Assembly (NCBI GenBank): GCA_944393385.1
Contig: CALYAA010000004.1
Span: 27,840 to 91,839, forward strand
DNA: 64,000 bases
Direction of reading: 5' to 3'
Source: an uncultured Clostridia bacterium
Lineage (GTDB): Bacteria > Bacillota > Clostridia > TANB77 > CAG-508
Positions 45,766 to 55,651 of the stretch are shown here, piece after piece; the stretch's first letter is position 1, and every line of letters begins with the position of its first letter. Position numbers and translations under genes: made by a program. Under the pieces are notes generated by a model. The model had not been told where the DNA came from and made no database searches. It worked only from the letters and a program-made list of their open reading frames with translations.

Positions 45766-46329
45766 TTAATGATTTATTTTTTCATTATAAACTTTCATTA
45801 CTTCTTTTAAATCTTTTATAAAATCTATTTTTTTATTTTCATCTCTTAAAAGTGCTGCAGGGTGCCATGTTGGCATATATAAAATTCCTTTTTTCTCTAC
45901 CCATTTTCCTCTACTAGCAGTTATTCCATATTCTTGTCCTAAAATATTTTTTAGAGCAACACTTCCTAATAAAACAATAATTTTAGGTTTTACTAATACA
46001 ACCTGATTTCTTAAGAAATCAAGACAAGCATTTGCTTCATCTTCTAATGGATTTCTATTTTGTGGAGGTCTGCATTTTACAATATTAGCAATATATAAAT
46101 TTTCTCTTTTTATACCTAACATTTGAAATGCCATATTCATAAGCTTTCCTGCTTTACCAACAAATGGTTCTCCTTGTGCATCTTCATCAGCTCCAGGCCC
46201 TTCTCCTATAAGCATAATATCAGCATCTTTTTTTCCTGTTCCAAATACTACGTTTTTTCTAGTCTCACATAATCTACATTTTTTACATATATTTGCTTCT
46301 TTTTCTAATTCATCTAAATTATTAAACAT
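45766..46329 (-). CDS. Uracil-DNA glycosylase, family 4/5 type (Fe-S)
   Basis: The 187-aa product removes uracil from [21 protein letters not shown] at the N-terminus carries Fe-S cysteines. Motif A is [20 protein letters not shown] near residue 43, then [12 protein letters not shown] near 85 with another cysteine, and the C-terminal motif [12 protein letters not shown] near 155. The GEGPG form of motif A is that of the thermophile/anaerobe family 4. It shares a likely transcript with the glutamate-synthase-like gene. Confidence 0.92.
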   Translation of the reverse strand: MFNNLDELEKEANICKKCRLCETRKNVVFGTGKKDADIMLIGEGPGADEDAQGEPFVGKAGKLMNMAFQMLGIKRENLYIANIVKCRPPQNRNPLEDEANACLDFLRNQVVLVKPKIIVLLGSVALKNILGQEYGITASRGKWVEKKGILYMPTWHPAALLRDENKKIDFIKDLKEVMKVYNEKINH

Positions 46330-46379
46330 TTTAATATTATCACTTCCATTAATTATAATTACTTTATTTTAATTATTTA

Positions 46380-46398
46380 ATTTGAGTTTTCGACTACA
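46380..46398. repeat. Right copy of the 19-nt inverted repeat
   Basis: ATTTGAGTTTTCGACTACA; partner of 44445-44463. Together they bracket the two-gene unit 44492-46329 at 28 and 50 nt from its ends. Confidence 0.6.
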
Positions 46399-46452
46399 AT
46401 AAAAAAATCTTAAATGATTAATAATTGTAGCTTTTTAATTTTAACAATTGCT

Positions 46453-47238
46453 TTATTCAATATTAAATATTCTCATTGCATTTATATAAGTTTGTTTTGC
46501 AACTTGTTCTATAGATATTTCTTTTATTTCTGCAATTTTTTGTGCAACATATTTAACATTTCTACAATCATTTCTTTTTCCTCTATAAGGTTCTGGGCTT
46601 AAATATGGACTATCAGTTTCTATTAAAATTCTTTCTATTGGAACCATTTTTACAACAGGTATTGCATTTTTGGAATTTTTAAATGTTATTGGACCAGCAA
46701 AAGAGATATAATATCCAAGTTCTAATGCTTGTCTAATCATCTCCTGATTTAATTGACAACAATGAAAAATCCCTTTTTTATTTACTATATTATTTTTAAT
46801 TATATCTATAGTATCTACAGAGGCATCTCTTGAATGAATTACAATTGGCAAATTTAGTTCGTTTGCTAAATGTATTTGATTTATAAATGCTAATTTTTGT
46901 ATTTCTTTGTTTTCTGTATTCCAATAATAATCTAATCCAATTTCTCCAATTGCAACCAATTTTTTATTCAAATTATATTTTGCAATTTTGGAAATTTCAT
47001 CTATACTTTTCCACAATTCTTCAATTGTTTGTGGAATATCATTGGGAGAAATTCCTATAATTGAATATATATAATCATATTTTTTAGATAGTTCTAGTGA
47101 AAAAATCGATGATTTTATATCATATCCTGCACATACAAATTTAGTTATTCCATTTTCATATGTTTCTTTTATAATCTGTTCTCTATCTATATCAAATTTT
47201 TCATCATTATAATGTGAATGTGAATCAAAAAATTCCAT
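46453..47238 (-). CDS. TatD-family metal-dependent hydrolase
   Basis: The 261-aa amidohydrolase-fold protein has FDSHSHYND (metal-binding HxH) at the N-terminus, IGEIGLDYYW near residue 98, VIHSRDASVDTI near 135, FHCC near 160 and ILIETDSPYLSPEPYRGKRND near 205. TatD proteins are 3'-5' DNA exonucleases or D-aminoacyl-tRNA-related hydrolases depending on subtype. This is the YcfH/YabD-like length. It has no close operon partner: acpS is 71 nt upstream. Confidence 0.93.
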   Translation of the reverse strand: MEFFDSHSHYNDEKFDIDREQIIKETYENGITKFVCAGYDIKSSIFSLELSKKYDYIYSIIGISPNDIPQTIEELWKSIDEISKIAKYNLNKKLVAIGEIGLDYYWNTENKEIQKLAFINQIHLANELNLPIVIHSRDASVDTIDIIKNNIVNKKGIFHCCQLNQEMIRQALELGYYISFAGPITFKNSKNAIPVVKMVPIERILIETDSPYLSPEPYRGKRNDCRNVKYVAQKIAEIKEISIEQVAKQTYINAMRIFNIE

Positions 47239-47309
47239 ATTATATAATATGATATCTTTAAAAAATTAAATATATCATACTCTCCTTTCTATATTTTTAA
47301 TTTTAATTT

Positions 47310-47687
47310 TTAGATTAATACAACAACACTAGCAATAGCATATTCTTTACAATGTGATAAACTAATGTCAATATTCTTTAAATTACTTATTTTTGAGTTT
47401 AAAATATTTACATATGGTCTTCCAGATAAGTCATTTAATATTTCTATATCTTTCCATTCGATTTCATATTTATTTTTTAATTTATCAGAAATTGATTTAA
47501 AGACTGCTTCTTTTGCGGCAAATCTAACTGCATAATGTTGGTATTTCTGTGTTTTTTTACTTTCACAATATTCTATTTCTTTATCTGTAAAAACTCTTTC
47601 TATAAATTTATTGTCTGTTTCTTCTATACTTTTTTTTATTCTACTAATTTCTATAATATCTGTTCCCGTTTTTATTTCCAATTTCAA
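47310..47687 (-). CDS. acpS: Holo-[acyl-carrier-protein] synthase
   Basis: The 125-aa product transfers phosphopantetheine from CoA to the ACP serine for fatty acid synthesis. TGTDIIEISRI at residues 7-17 holds the metal-binding Asp, and RFAAKEAVFKSI near residue 56 the catalytic Glu/Lys. ISLSHCKEYAIASVVV ends it. Length and motifs are standard. It is the last housekeeping gene before the surface-protein array; the 263-nt gap after it contains the terminator of the first surface gene. Confidence 0.95.
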   Translation of the reverse strand: MKLEIKTGTDIIEISRIKKSIEETDNKFIERVFTDKEIEYCESKKTQKYQHYAVRFAAKEAVFKSISDKLKNKYEIEWKDIEILNDLSGRPYVNILNSKISNLKNIDISLSHCKEYAIASVVVLI

Positions 47688-47849
47688 TAAATCCTTTCCT
47701 TTATTATTTTATTCATTTTTATAACTTCTTAAATTTTAAAATTTAATATTTTTTAATATTTATATATAATACTAAAATGTTCTTTTATATCATAAAAAGT
47801 TATCTTATTACTTTTTTCAATTCTTTCAAGTAATTTTAACTTAAAAAGC

Positions 47850-47880
47850 AAAAAATAGCAAGACTTGCTTGCTATTTTTT
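47850..47880 (-). terminator. Terminator of the 2483-aa surface protein gene
   Basis: AAAAAATAGCAAG (47850-47862), loop ACTTG, CTTGCTATTTTTT (47868-47880): 13 bp. The same stem recurs at 55578 and, with minor changes, 63672. Confidence 0.9.
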
Positions 47881-47950
47881 GACCACTTATCCTATTTATT
47901 TTATTAAAATGTTTTATTTATTCTGTTATTTTAAATAAGATTTTTTATTC

Positions 47951-50900
47951 CTATTTTACTAAAATTTTTCTTTTAATAAATAGTACTCCAACTACTAGAA
48001 TTATTAGTCCTAATCCAATTGTTGTTATATATAAAGTTTTTGATATTATTACACCAGTAGGTGGTGTTATTGTTGTTCTTACACTATCTTCATCTGTTTC
48101 TTTTGCATATTCTGGTATTAAATTTCCTGGGGTTGTATCATTTACTCTATTATAACTATTTTCATTTTTGTCTTTATTTTGTGTATATCCTATATATTCT
48201 AGTATTTCTACATCATTTGTATATTTCATTTCATCACTAGTTGTTAATAACTTGCTTACATTGTATTTTATAGATTTTGTTTCTCCAATTTTTACAAGTG
48301 AGTCATTCTCATCAGAAAATGCATCTGTCATAAATATAATATATTTACCATCTTCTAGCTCAGCTTCAACTTCTTCAGTAATTAATCTATATGTTTTCTC
48401 TCCTGTAGCCTCCATTGTCTTATGAGCTGTTAAATCTTCAATTTCAACTACTTCCCATCCACTTCTCTTCATTTCATCTAAATCTACATCTATTTCTGGT
48501 GTTAAGTAATCTACTAATGTTCCTATTCTTACTGTTACTGGATTATTTCCTCTTTCTCCATAATAGTAATAATTTCTTTCATTTGCTACATCTGTATCAT
48601 TTGTTATTTGATAAATTGGATAGTCTAATTCTGAATTATTATTTACTGAAATTGTATATTCTTGTTCTATTGTTGCACCTTCTGTTAATTCTGTATCCAT
48701 TTCAATTGGTACAAAATCATCGATTCCTGTTCTTACATAAGGAATATCTTCATTTGGATCACTTGGATTTCCTTTTATTGGCACTTGACCATTTCCTAAT
48801 GTTATTGTTAAATTTGTTATTTGTTTATCAACTTCTAATTCTACTAATGGTCTTTCAATTAATCCAAAATCCATATTTGGTAAATTATATTCATAATCAA
48901 TTGTTCCATTTTCTTGTGTTGTTAATGTTGCTTCAACGTTTTGATCATTAAATTGTTCTACACCTAATCTCATATATGGAGTATAAGCTTCCATTTCTGA
49001 ATATGCGTATTTTGAACTATCATTTAGATTTTCATTATTCAATTTTGCATATTGTTCAAAATATGCTCTATATTCTACATCATCTACTGCATCTGAATAT
49101 CTTGTTCCTGTGTTATTATTTAAGAACCAAGATACATCCGTATTTCCTTCTGCCCAATCTCCATTCAAGTGTGGTATTCCATCATTTGCTGTATTTATTG
49201 CTTTTCTTATATAATCTGATGTTATTATTGTTGATTTATACTCTCTTGCTTTTATTGGATCTTCTTTCACTTGTGTTCCGTTACTATAAATATAAGTGTT
49301 CTTTCCTTCTCCACCAATGTTTTCACCATATGTATATCTAATTACATAATTTCCTGCTACTACACCTTCAAATGAATAATTTCCATTTTCATCTGTCCAA
49401 GTTACTGCATCTCCAATTTCTGTTTGTGTACCATCATTATCTGTATTATATAATTTTGCTAATTGATAATTATGTTTAGATGTTAAATTATCTCTTGCCA
49501 TTGTAGAATCATACATTTCATTAGCATCTACTGGTACTAATAATAATTCAACTTTTACATTTGACATTACACTTTCATTTTCATCATAAGTTCCATTTCC
49601 TAATCTCTCATTATCTTTAAGTTTATCTTCTTCAGGTTTATCTTCATAAACAGTTCCTGTTATACTTGTTTGACTACCTTTTGTTAAGATAAATGTTGGT
49701 GCAATTGTTGTATCATTTTCAAATGTATCTATTTTAAATCTATTATTATCATTTGGATCTGTCTCTACTCTTGCATTTCTTGGAGCTGAATTACTATCTA
49801 TACTTGCATATGGTCTTAATCCACCAGAGCTTTGTAAAGGAACAACTTCATTTTCTGCAAATGTTGAATATGTTCTAATTTCTGCCATAAAGTCAAATTT
49901 AATTCCTTTTAATTCTCCATCAGGAGTATTTAATGCTGTTGCATCATTTAAAATTTCAGCTATAACTTTTGCATCTGCTCTTAAAGTTACCTCTATTACC
50001 TGTCTATTCTTTGCCTCTATAGTTTTATCTCCTAATTGTGTTAAATCTAATGTAAGTTCTTTAATTTCTCCTGTTCCTCCTGGATCTGTAACTGCAACTG
50101 CAGGTTCTCCCTCATAATTATATGAAATACATGATAATTGACTTCCATAATTAATTGTTATTTCTTTAATTTTTGCAGATAGTGTATTAGATTTATTTTG
50201 TAGGTATATTTTATATGTTATATCTGCATAAACATTTCCATTAGAGCCTGTAGTTCCATCATTATCACTATATACTATTGTTGCTTCATGTAATGGTCTT
50301 TCATAATAAGAATCTTTTAATGCTTTTAATTTTACTCCCATTTCTTCTTCTTTATTTGGATCAACAATTGTTCCATATTTATATATATGATGATAATTAT
50401 TTACTGCTAAATCAAATTTTGCCACATCACTATCTAATCCTAAATCAACTTGTTCTCTTACATATAGCCCCAAGTTTAAGCCCTCAATTGTAGTAGTATT
50501 TGAAATATTAGAACCGCTTCCAGCCATTGTTGAAGATAATAAATCTGCAATATTACAGTTATTTAATGATGTAGCTATTATATGATAAACATCATCTCCA
50601 TAAGCTTCTGGGCTACCATAATTTACTTTTGACTCATAATCTCCAGATTTATTATAATTTATTGTTGCTGAACCAGCATTAACTACTGTACCTGTTGAAT
50701 TTCCACTTGCATCCATTTGAGTATTAGAAGTTATTGTTTCAAACTTATTATTAAAGCTTTCTCTTACACTGTCTTCCTCAGCAGCCTTAGAAGAATCTAA
50801 TCCTCCTCCACCTGCATTTAGCTCAACATTTCTATATTTAACACCATTATATTCAAATTCAACATAATAGCTTGATAAATCTTCTATTCTTAGAGTATCT

Positions 50901-53900
50901 TCAGAATAAGATAAATCTGCATTTCTTGAACCAAATGAATATTCTCCATTTGCATCTGTAAATGTGCTAAAGCTTTTTCCTCTTACTGTATCATATAATG
51001 TTACCTTTACTCCTTCAACTCTCTTATCTGTTCCTCCAGTATATACATGGTCTAATGTATTATCTTTTCCATCAAGCATGTCTTCCCATACATATCCTTT
51101 TAGATTAATAAATTCCTTTTTATTCGCAACTTTTACAATACAAATTATATCTCCCGAATTTATTGTAACTTCTGCTACCTTTTTATTTCCAGCACCTGTA
51201 TTGTAATTATCTTCCCAAACACCATATCCATATGGTGATTCAATTTCATAAATTGTATATGTTCCAGCATTTAAACCTGTAATTGTTTCTCCTACTCCAA
51301 CTTCCCATGTTTTGCCATCACCTTCAACTCTGAATCTAAATCCAGAAGCTCCTGGGTTTGAAGGATCATATAATATATCTCCTGTATCTTCATCATATTT
51401 GAAGATTGTTAAACTTTTTGGTAATTCTGGTGGAGTAAATGTTATCGTTGTTGAAAATGTTTCTTTTAATGATAAAGTGCTACAAGCACTTTCTGTAACA
51501 TTTATTGGTTGGCTAGTACTTGCTCCTTGACCACAACCTGGACATCTATATTCTGGTGATACAACAAATTGATCAGTCCATGAGAAACATATAGTTATAT
51601 GTATTGTTATTGTTCTTGAAATTGTAACACTTAATGATGTTGCACCTGCACTACCTTGTAATTGTGTTGCAGTAACACTACAATCAAGACCAGTTCCACC
51701 TGAAATTATACTTTCAATAGCTTCTCCATCAAATGAAGTCATATTAGATGCATCAATTTGACCTGCAATTGCATTCCATATTGCACTTGATTCTGCATCT
51801 GTAAATGATCCTGGAATATCTCCATCTATTGAAAAATCTAAACCTTCATTTGTCCAACTTAAATTTGCTCCTTCTGGAAAATCATCGCCTTCAACAGTAA
51901 CTGTTGTACTTGTGATTGAAATTCCTGTTGGTCCATTATAAACAACTGGTACAGATATTTCATTCCATTCATAATATCTACCATCACATTCTTGAGGTCC
52001 ATCTGGATCATTTTCATCTACTGGGTGACAATTTTCATCTGTATGGAAATGTGCTCCTGGTTTACCACATAACCCTTCTCCTACCAAATTTCCTGAATGG
52101 TCATATATTTTAAATACACCTGTTCCAGATCCTTCGAAATTTGCTAATATTGCATTAAATGTTGCTCCCTGTAAATGTGCTGTAGCATCAACTATTGCAT
52201 CTGCTACCATTTGTTGAGCTTGTGCTTCTGCATCAGCTATTGTTCCATCAATTGAATATGCATATTCCTTTGTATTAAAAGCAAACATTGATGTTGCAAA
52301 TATAACCATAAATAATACAAATAATCTCTTTTTAAGTATAATTTTTCTCATGAATAATATTAATAAAACTATACATGTAACTCCTAAAAATGTACTTCCC
52401 ATAATTCTTAATGCTATTTGGAAACCTGTTGCAACTGCAATTAATACTTCTACAGAATCAGAATTATTTTCAGAATTCATATCTTCTGAATATTTTGAAC
52501 TCTCTGTTGTTCCTAGTTTTGCAGTAGTAACAAATCTACCAGCAGAATCTGCATCTAATGTTTTACTTAATACAAAAGTTGCTTCTATACTTTCTCCTGG
52601 AGCTATATTTTTATTAGCAAAACTTACATTACTATATGTATTAGCTAAAGAAACTGTCCAGCCATTATTTAATTCTGAATGGAAATCTAGTGTTGCTGGA
52701 ATTTCTTCTATTATTTCATATACTTTTCCATCTAAATCTCCAACATTAGTTACTCTTACTTTATATTCTATAACAACAGTAGAACCAATTATTTGTTTAG
52801 AATGAATTTCAATTTTAGCAAATTTTTCGTCATCATAATCATATTCTTTAGTTCCTTTACTATTTGTTACAGTAATTTTTTGTACAAATTGTTCTATTTT
52901 TAAATCAAATGTTTTTCTTTCACTTAATCCCATATCAATATTAGTATAATTTGTACTTAAATCTATTGTATTTGTAATACCAACATTTTTTACTTCTCCA
53001 TCAATATTTACATCTTTAGCAATAGTATCATTATTTTCTGATGGAGTTGCATTTGTTATTTGATAATCTGTGATTTTATATTTTTCTATATCATACTCAA
53101 ATACAACATAATATTCAGCTCTTGGAAGATTTGTAAATGCATATGTTCCTTCACCTTGTGTAACCTGTTTTAATCTTTCACCTTTATCATCTACAACAAA
53201 TTTTTTATTTGTTACATCATATAATGAAACTGTTACACCTTCTATTTTATTTTCATTAGCATCTTTTATTCCATTTTCATTTTCATCATTCCAAACTAAT
53301 CCAGAAATTGAATATGTTTTATTAGGTTGCTCATTATTATTATCTTCTTCTGGAGGTACTATTGGTTTATCTTCTCCATCTGTAATATTTCCATCTGAAT
53401 CTACATCAATAATGTTTGTAGTATCTGGATGGTACAATGTATTTTGAATTATATTAGACTGTTTTGTTTTTAATCCTTCTCCACTTACTAATGCTGAGTT
53501 TGCAATTTCTATATTATCACTATTTGCATCAAATGCTCTAGTTTGTGTTACAATTTTAATAGTAATTGTTTCTCCATTTTTTATGTTTAAATTAAGTTTA
53601 ATTCTTGCAGGTCCGGTATTATCTCTACCATTTGCTTGACCTTTTTCCATTGTTCCCCAAACTACGTTTTCTTCTGATATTGAATAGTCAATTCTATAAT
53701 AATTATTTAAATCTGTTCCTTGTGTAACCTTAAAATTATTGTATTCAAGTTCTTGTATTGAAAGTTCATTTGGCAAATAATCTTCAAATACAAAAGATGT
53801 ATATCCTCCCCATTCGTCTATAGTATAACCTGTATTTGTAATCTCATATGTATATATAATCTCTCCAAATTCTTGAATTCTTTCACCACTTGTTTCAGAA

Positions 53901-55402
53901 CTTTGTGTAATACTTAGTGATTCTATCCCACCTTGTGCAATACATTCATTAGCTCTATAAACAGCTTCATTTGAGCTTTCAAAATTTGAACTAACTTTAA
54001 TTTCATATATTTTATCCGTAGTTTCTTCAGTAATGTTAACTTTTAAATTTAATGTATATGCTCTAAAGAATTCTGGTTCTATTTGGTCAACTTTTATAGA
54101 AATTTTTCCATCTTTAATTTCATAATTTGCTTCTGTTCCTTCTCCTGCATATATAGCGTCTACACTTGTAACTTCAACATTATTTGGAATAGCAAAATTA
54201 ATTGTTCCACTTTTTGTCTCATCAGATAAATTTTTAATTACAATATTATATTCAAAATTATTTTTTTCCATTCTACTTTGATATTGTCTCATTCTGACTT
54301 CAACATCACTTGGTTTAAGTGTATTTCTTAAATTAAAAGTATAAATATTACTATCATTAATTAAAAATTCTATATTACTTTCTGCATTTGTTTCTGTATC
54401 TATTTTTGCTTTTACTTCATATGAAACTGTTTTCGTTTCTCCTGGTTGAATTGTTCCTATGTTTAGTTCTACATTTTTCAAATTTTCATCAACATTATAC
54501 TGATATGTATCATCTTGCCAATACACTCCATTTTTATCTGGTATTAAAGTTTCTACTGTTGTATATGTTTCATCCCAAAATTCAAAATTTTCTTCTAAAT
54601 AATCAACATATACCATTCCTTCTGGAATATGTCCTATAACTTTAAAATTATCAATTGGATTTTGTGATATATTTGTAACATCTATTTCATATTTAATTAT
54701 TTCATTAGAAAATATTGTTTCTCCATTTTCTAATATTTTATCCCCATGAATAGGATTAATACTTAGTTTTAAACCATCTTTTTCTACAATCATTTGATTA
54801 TCTTCATCTGTAGGGGTAGATGGAATTAATTCATTTTGATTAACAACTTTAATTGGAACATCTACTGTTAGCTTTAGTGGTGTTGGAGTTGCAGCACCAT
54901 CTGTACATGTCATTTTAATTGTTGTATCTTTTGTTTGAATATCTTGTTTTAAAATAACATTTGCAGAAATCACAATATTAGTTCCTTTTGTTAATTCATC
55001 AATTTTAGTTTTGGTTTGTTTTCCTGACAATTGAACTTCTATAACTTGGTTTCCATTTTCATTAGTTTCTACAATACATGTATGAATTTTTAGTTCTGTA
55101 TCATAAAGTAGTTTATAATTATTAATAACTACTTTTTCTACTTCTTCTGGAAATTCAAAAGTAATATGAGGATTCTCATATAATATTGAATCTTCCGAAG
55201 TTCTTTCTAATATTCCTGTTATTACTAATTCTCCTTGAGTTTTATTCGTAAATTGTGTACGACTTAAACTCATACTAATTTTTCCCTTTGTTCCAGAGCC
55301 AATATTAGTAGTTGCCTCTGTTGCTAAAGACACTATACTTAGTAAAGAACTATTTAATAACAATATTATTATTATAAAAATAATACATATTTTTTTAGTC
55401 AT
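47951..55402 (-). CDS. Giant sortase-type surface protein (paralogue 1 of 3)
   Basis: The product is 2483 aa. A signal peptide (residues 1-28) is followed by a beta-rich region and DUF11-like repeats. An SdrD-B-type domain lies at about 694-790 (SISGLVWNDENENGIKDANE). Then comes a membrane segment (about 1000-1020, STFLGVTCIVLLILFMRK), an immediate KK and a second hydrophobic, signal-like segment (1028-1045). A unique Cys/His-containing region covers about 1100-1300. Cna-B-like domains follow from about 1327 (TIFKYDEDTG; GYVWEDMLDGKDN; GTVYEDKPEEDKL). It ends with TPPTG near 2448, a membrane helix and KRKILVK. AAGGAGG precedes the ATG. The C-terminal 1050 aa are nearly the same as in paralogue 2. 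Confidence 0.92.
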   Translation of the reverse strand: MTKKICIIFIIIILLLNSSLLSIVSLATEATTNIGSGTKGKISMSLSRTQFTNKTQGELVITGILERTSEDSILYENPHITFEFPEEVEKVVINNYKLLYDTELKIHTCIVETNENGNQVIEVQLSGKQTKTKIDELTKGTNIVISANVILKQDIQTKDTTIKMTCTDGAATPTPLKLTVDVPIKVVNQNELIPSTPTDEDNQMIVEKDGLKLSINPIHGDKILENGETIFSNEIIKYEIDVTNISQNPIDNFKVIGHIPEGMVYVDYLEENFEFWDETYTTVETLIPDKNGVYWQDDTYQYNVDENLKNVELNIGTIQPGETKTVSYEVKAKIDTETNAESNIEFLINDSNIYTFNLRNTLKPSDVEVRMRQYQSRMEKNNFEYNIVIKNLSDETKSGTINFAIPNNVEVTSVDAIYAGEGTEANYEIKDGKISIKVDQIEPEFFRAYTLNLKVNITEETTDKIYEIKVSSNFESSNEAVYRANECIAQGGIESLSITQSSETSGERIQEFGEIIYTYEITNTGYTIDEWGGYTSFVFEDYLPNELSIQELEYNNFKVTQGTDLNNYYRIDYSISEENVVWGTMEKGQANGRDNTGPARIKLNLNIKNGETITIKIVTQTRAFDANSDNIEIANSALVSGEGLKTKQSNIIQNTLYHPDTTNIIDVDSDGNITDGEDKPIVPPEEDNNNEQPNKTYSISGLVWNDENENGIKDANENKIEGVTVSLYDVTNKKFVVDDKGERLKQVTQGEGTYAFTNLPRAEYYVVFEYDIEKYKITDYQITNATPSENNDTIAKDVNIDGEVKNVGITNTIDLSTNYTNIDMGLSERKTFDLKIEQFVQKITVTNSKGTKEYDYDDEKFAKIEIHSKQIIGSTVVIEYKVRVTNVGDLDGKVYEIIEEIPATLDFHSELNNGWTVSLANTYSNVSFANKNIAPGESIEATFVLSKTLDADSAGRFVTTAKLGTTESSKYSEDMNSENNSDSVEVLIAVATGFQIALRIMGSTFLGVTCIVLLILFMRKIILKKRLFVLFMVIFATSMFAFNTKEYAYSIDGTIADAEAQAQQMVADAIVDATAHLQGATFNAILANFEGSGTGVFKIYDHSGNLVGEGLCGKPGAHFHTDENCHPVDENDPDGPQECDGRYYEWNEISVPVVYNGPTGISITSTTVTVEGDDFPEGANLSWTNEGLDFSIDGDIPGSFTDAESSAIWNAIAGQIDASNMTSFDGEAIESIISGGTGLDCSVTATQLQGSAGATSLSVTISRTITIHITICFSWTDQFVVSPEYRCPGCGQGASTSQPINVTESACSTLSLKETFSTTITFTPPELPKSLTIFKYDEDTGDILYDPSNPGASGFRFRVEGDGKTWEVGVGETITGLNAGTYTIYEIESPYGYGVWEDNYNTGAGNKKVAEVTINSGDIICIVKVANKKEFINLKGYVWEDMLDGKDNTLDHVYTGGTDKRVEGVKVTLYDTVRGKSFSTFTDANGEYSFGSRNADLSYSEDTLRIEDLSSYYVEFEYNGVKYRNVELNAGGGGLDSSKAAEEDSVRESFNNKFETITSNTQMDASGNSTGTVVNAGSATINYNKSGDYESKVNYGSPEAYGDDVYHIIATSLNNCNIADLLSSTMAGSGSNISNTTTIEGLNLGLYVREQVDLGLDSDVAKFDLAVNNYHHIYKYGTIVDPNKEEEMGVKLKALKDSYYERPLHEATIVYSDNDGTTGSNGNVYADITYKIYLQNKSNTLSAKIKEITINYGSQLSCISYNYEGEPAVAVTDPGGTGEIKELTLDLTQLGDKTIEAKNRQVIEVTLRADAKVIAEILNDATALNTPDGELKGIKFDFMAEIRTYSTFAENEVVPLQSSGGLRPYASIDSNSAPRNARVETDPNDNNRFKIDTFENDTTIAPTFILTKGSQTSITGTVYEDKPEEDKLKDNERLGNGTYDENESVMSNVKVELLLVPVDANEMYDSTMARDNLTSKHNYQLAKLYNTDNDGTQTEIGDAVTWTDENGNYSFEGVVAGNYVIRYTYGENIGGEGKNTYIYSNGTQVKEDPIKAREYKSTIITSDYIRKAINTANDGIPHLNGDWAEGNTDVSWFLNNNTGTRYSDAVDDVEYRAYFEQYAKLNNENLNDSSKYAYSEMEAYTPYMRLGVEQFNDQNVEATLTTQENGTIDYEYNLPNMDFGLIERPLVELEVDKQITNLTITLGNGQVPIKGNPSDPNEDIPYVRTGIDDFVPIEMDTELTEGATIEQEYTISVNNNSELDYPIYQITNDTDVANERNYYYYGERGNNPVTVRIGTLVDYLTPEIDVDLDEMKRSGWEVVEIEDLTAHKTMEATGEKTYRLITEEVEAELEDGKYIIFMTDAFSDENDSLVKIGETKSIKYNVSKLLTTSDEMKYTNDVEILEYIGYTQNKDKNENSYNRVNDTTPGNLIPEYAKETDEDSVRTTITPPTGVIISKTLYITTIGLGLIILVVGVLFIKRKILVK

Positions 55403-55444
55403 ATAAAACCTCCTTAATTAATTTTATATTTAAACACTATTTTT

Positions 55445-55473
55445 ATTATACCATATATTGCCTTATTTTTCAA
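55445..55473 (-). promoter_or_regulatory. Promoter of the 2483-aa surface protein gene
   Basis: On the minus strand: TTGAAA (complement of 55468-55473), 17 nt, TATAAT (complement of 55445-55450) with a TGG just before it. It is 42 nt upstream of the ATG, so this gene can be transcribed on its own. Confidence 0.82.
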
Positions 55474-55577
55474 CATTTTTAGGTAATTTATAATATTTTT
55501 TCCTAAGGAAATAAGGATTTCTGTCTTTAGTATTAGGGAAATACACTATCTAGATTAGATTAACTTTTCTATAAAAC

Positions 55578-55608
55578 AAAAAATAGCAAGAAATTCTTGC
55601 TATTTTTT
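55578..55608 (-). terminator. Terminator of the 2596-aa surface protein gene
   Basis: AAAAAATAGCAAG (55578-55590), loop AAATT, CTTGCTATTTTTT (55596-55608). The stem is identical to the one at 47850. Confidence 0.9.
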
Positions 55609-55651
55609 GTAATTAGTTTATTAAAAAGTACTTTTTGTATTGTTTAAATGA

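Noticed and set aside
46391..46435. Terminator between the UDG-like gene and tatD
   Set aside because: The CTACAAT/ATTGTAG stem is short with a loop of over 20 nt, and is oriented with its T-run on the + strand where no gene ends.
48415..48951. Long open frames opposite the surface-protein genes, such as this leucine-rich one
   Set aside because: Composition is what the antisense of Glu/Asn/Asp/Thr-rich coding gives; no ribosome site and no known domain. The same applies to many open frames opposite clpB, mfd and topB.
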